Source of the DNA: Acidiphilium multivorum AIU301 | GTDB taxonomy: Bacteria > Pseudomonadota > Alphaproteobacteria > Acetobacterales > Acetobacteraceae | Length of the DNA stretch: 40,588 bases | Direction of reading: 5' to 3' | Assembly (NCBI RefSeq): GCF_000202835.1 | Contig: NC_015188.1 | Location: forward strand, 1-40,588 | In this document: piece after piece, positions 40,578 through 40,588 of the stretch | Numbering within the stretch: the stretch's first letter is position 1 | How the letters are laid out: each line of letters opens with the position of its first letter | Notes under the pieces: generated by a model | Database searches by the model: none | The model's input: the letters and a program-made list of their open reading frames with translations, nothing else | What the model was told of the DNA's origin: nothing | Program-made: the position numbers and the translations under genes

Positions 40578-40588
40578 GGAGGATCACG
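40578..40588 (+). promoter_or_regulatory. Ribosome binding site for repC across the window ends
   Basis: GGAGGA followed by TCACG and the window end. Joined to position 1 this gives GGAGGA, 5 nt, ATG, which is nearly ideal and supports a circular molecule cut at the repC start. Confidence 0.8.

Noticed and set aside
1-40588. tRNA, rRNA or classical riboswitch genes
   Set aside because: I looked for clover-leaf, rRNA-like and common riboswitch patterns and saw none; a covariance-model scan would settle it.

Overview
The window looks like a complete circular plasmid of an alphaproteobacterium, opened at the repC start codon. A strong ribosome binding site (GGAGGA) lies at the very last bases and would sit 5 nt before the ATG at position 1 once the ends are joined. 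High-GC coding DNA, a RepC-type initiator, a MOBQ (RSF1010/Ti TraA-like) relaxase and the mix of mobile elements suggest Acetobacteraceae, possibly Acidiphilium-like. That assignment is inference, not proof.

Layout. 1-3.2 kb: repC with a probable internal origin, then a decayed zone holding a 5'-truncated nucleotidyltransferase, a dead ParE-type toxin, and mobC with a relaxase stub. 3.3-4.0 kb: vapBC pair. 4.16-11.86 kb: a Tn3-family transposon with a second Tn3-family transposon nested in its tnpA. 12.1-12.9 kb: a second (FitAB-like) Phd/PIN pair. 12.9-17.1 kb: mobilization module (traD, a cysteine-rich protein, a hairpin-rich oriT candidate, traA, and a coiled-coil membrane protein). No type IV secretion genes are present, so the plasmid is mobilizable rather than self-transmissible. 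17.3-29.4 kb: surface polysaccharide locus with a Wzm/Wzt-type ABC exporter, very GC-rich rfbBACD for dTDP-rhamnose, a GT2/rfbD recombination scar, and one giant gene (methyltransferase, coiled coil, GT2, GT4; 1,324 codons when reconstituted) broken by an IS1595-family and an IS5-type element. 29.4-38.5 kb: island rich in insertion sequences with an orphan serine recombinase and its repeat array, AT-rich orphan genes, a YceI/cytochrome b561 pair, a resolvase relic next to an ISAs1-family element, and a PEP-CTERM protein gene. 38.7-40.6 kb: parA with a small partner and a dyad-rich putative centromere, a ribbon-helix-helix regulator with a palindromic operator, a terminator, and the repC leader.

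How it works together. RepC, the ParA system, the two toxin-antitoxin pairs and the recombinases serve plasmid maintenance. TraA and its companions serve mobilization. The cargo is cell-surface biology: rhamnose synthesis, polysaccharide export, glycosyltransfer, and a PEP-CTERM protein of the kind sorted by exosortases near exopolysaccharide loci. Much of the cargo has recently been switched off by insertion sequences. Three apparently identical 1,080-bp IS1595-family copies each keep a perfect 8-bp target duplication. Removing them in silico restores a giant glycosyltransferase frame, a small unknown gene, and the link between a candidate sigma-54 promoter and the PEP-CTERM gene.
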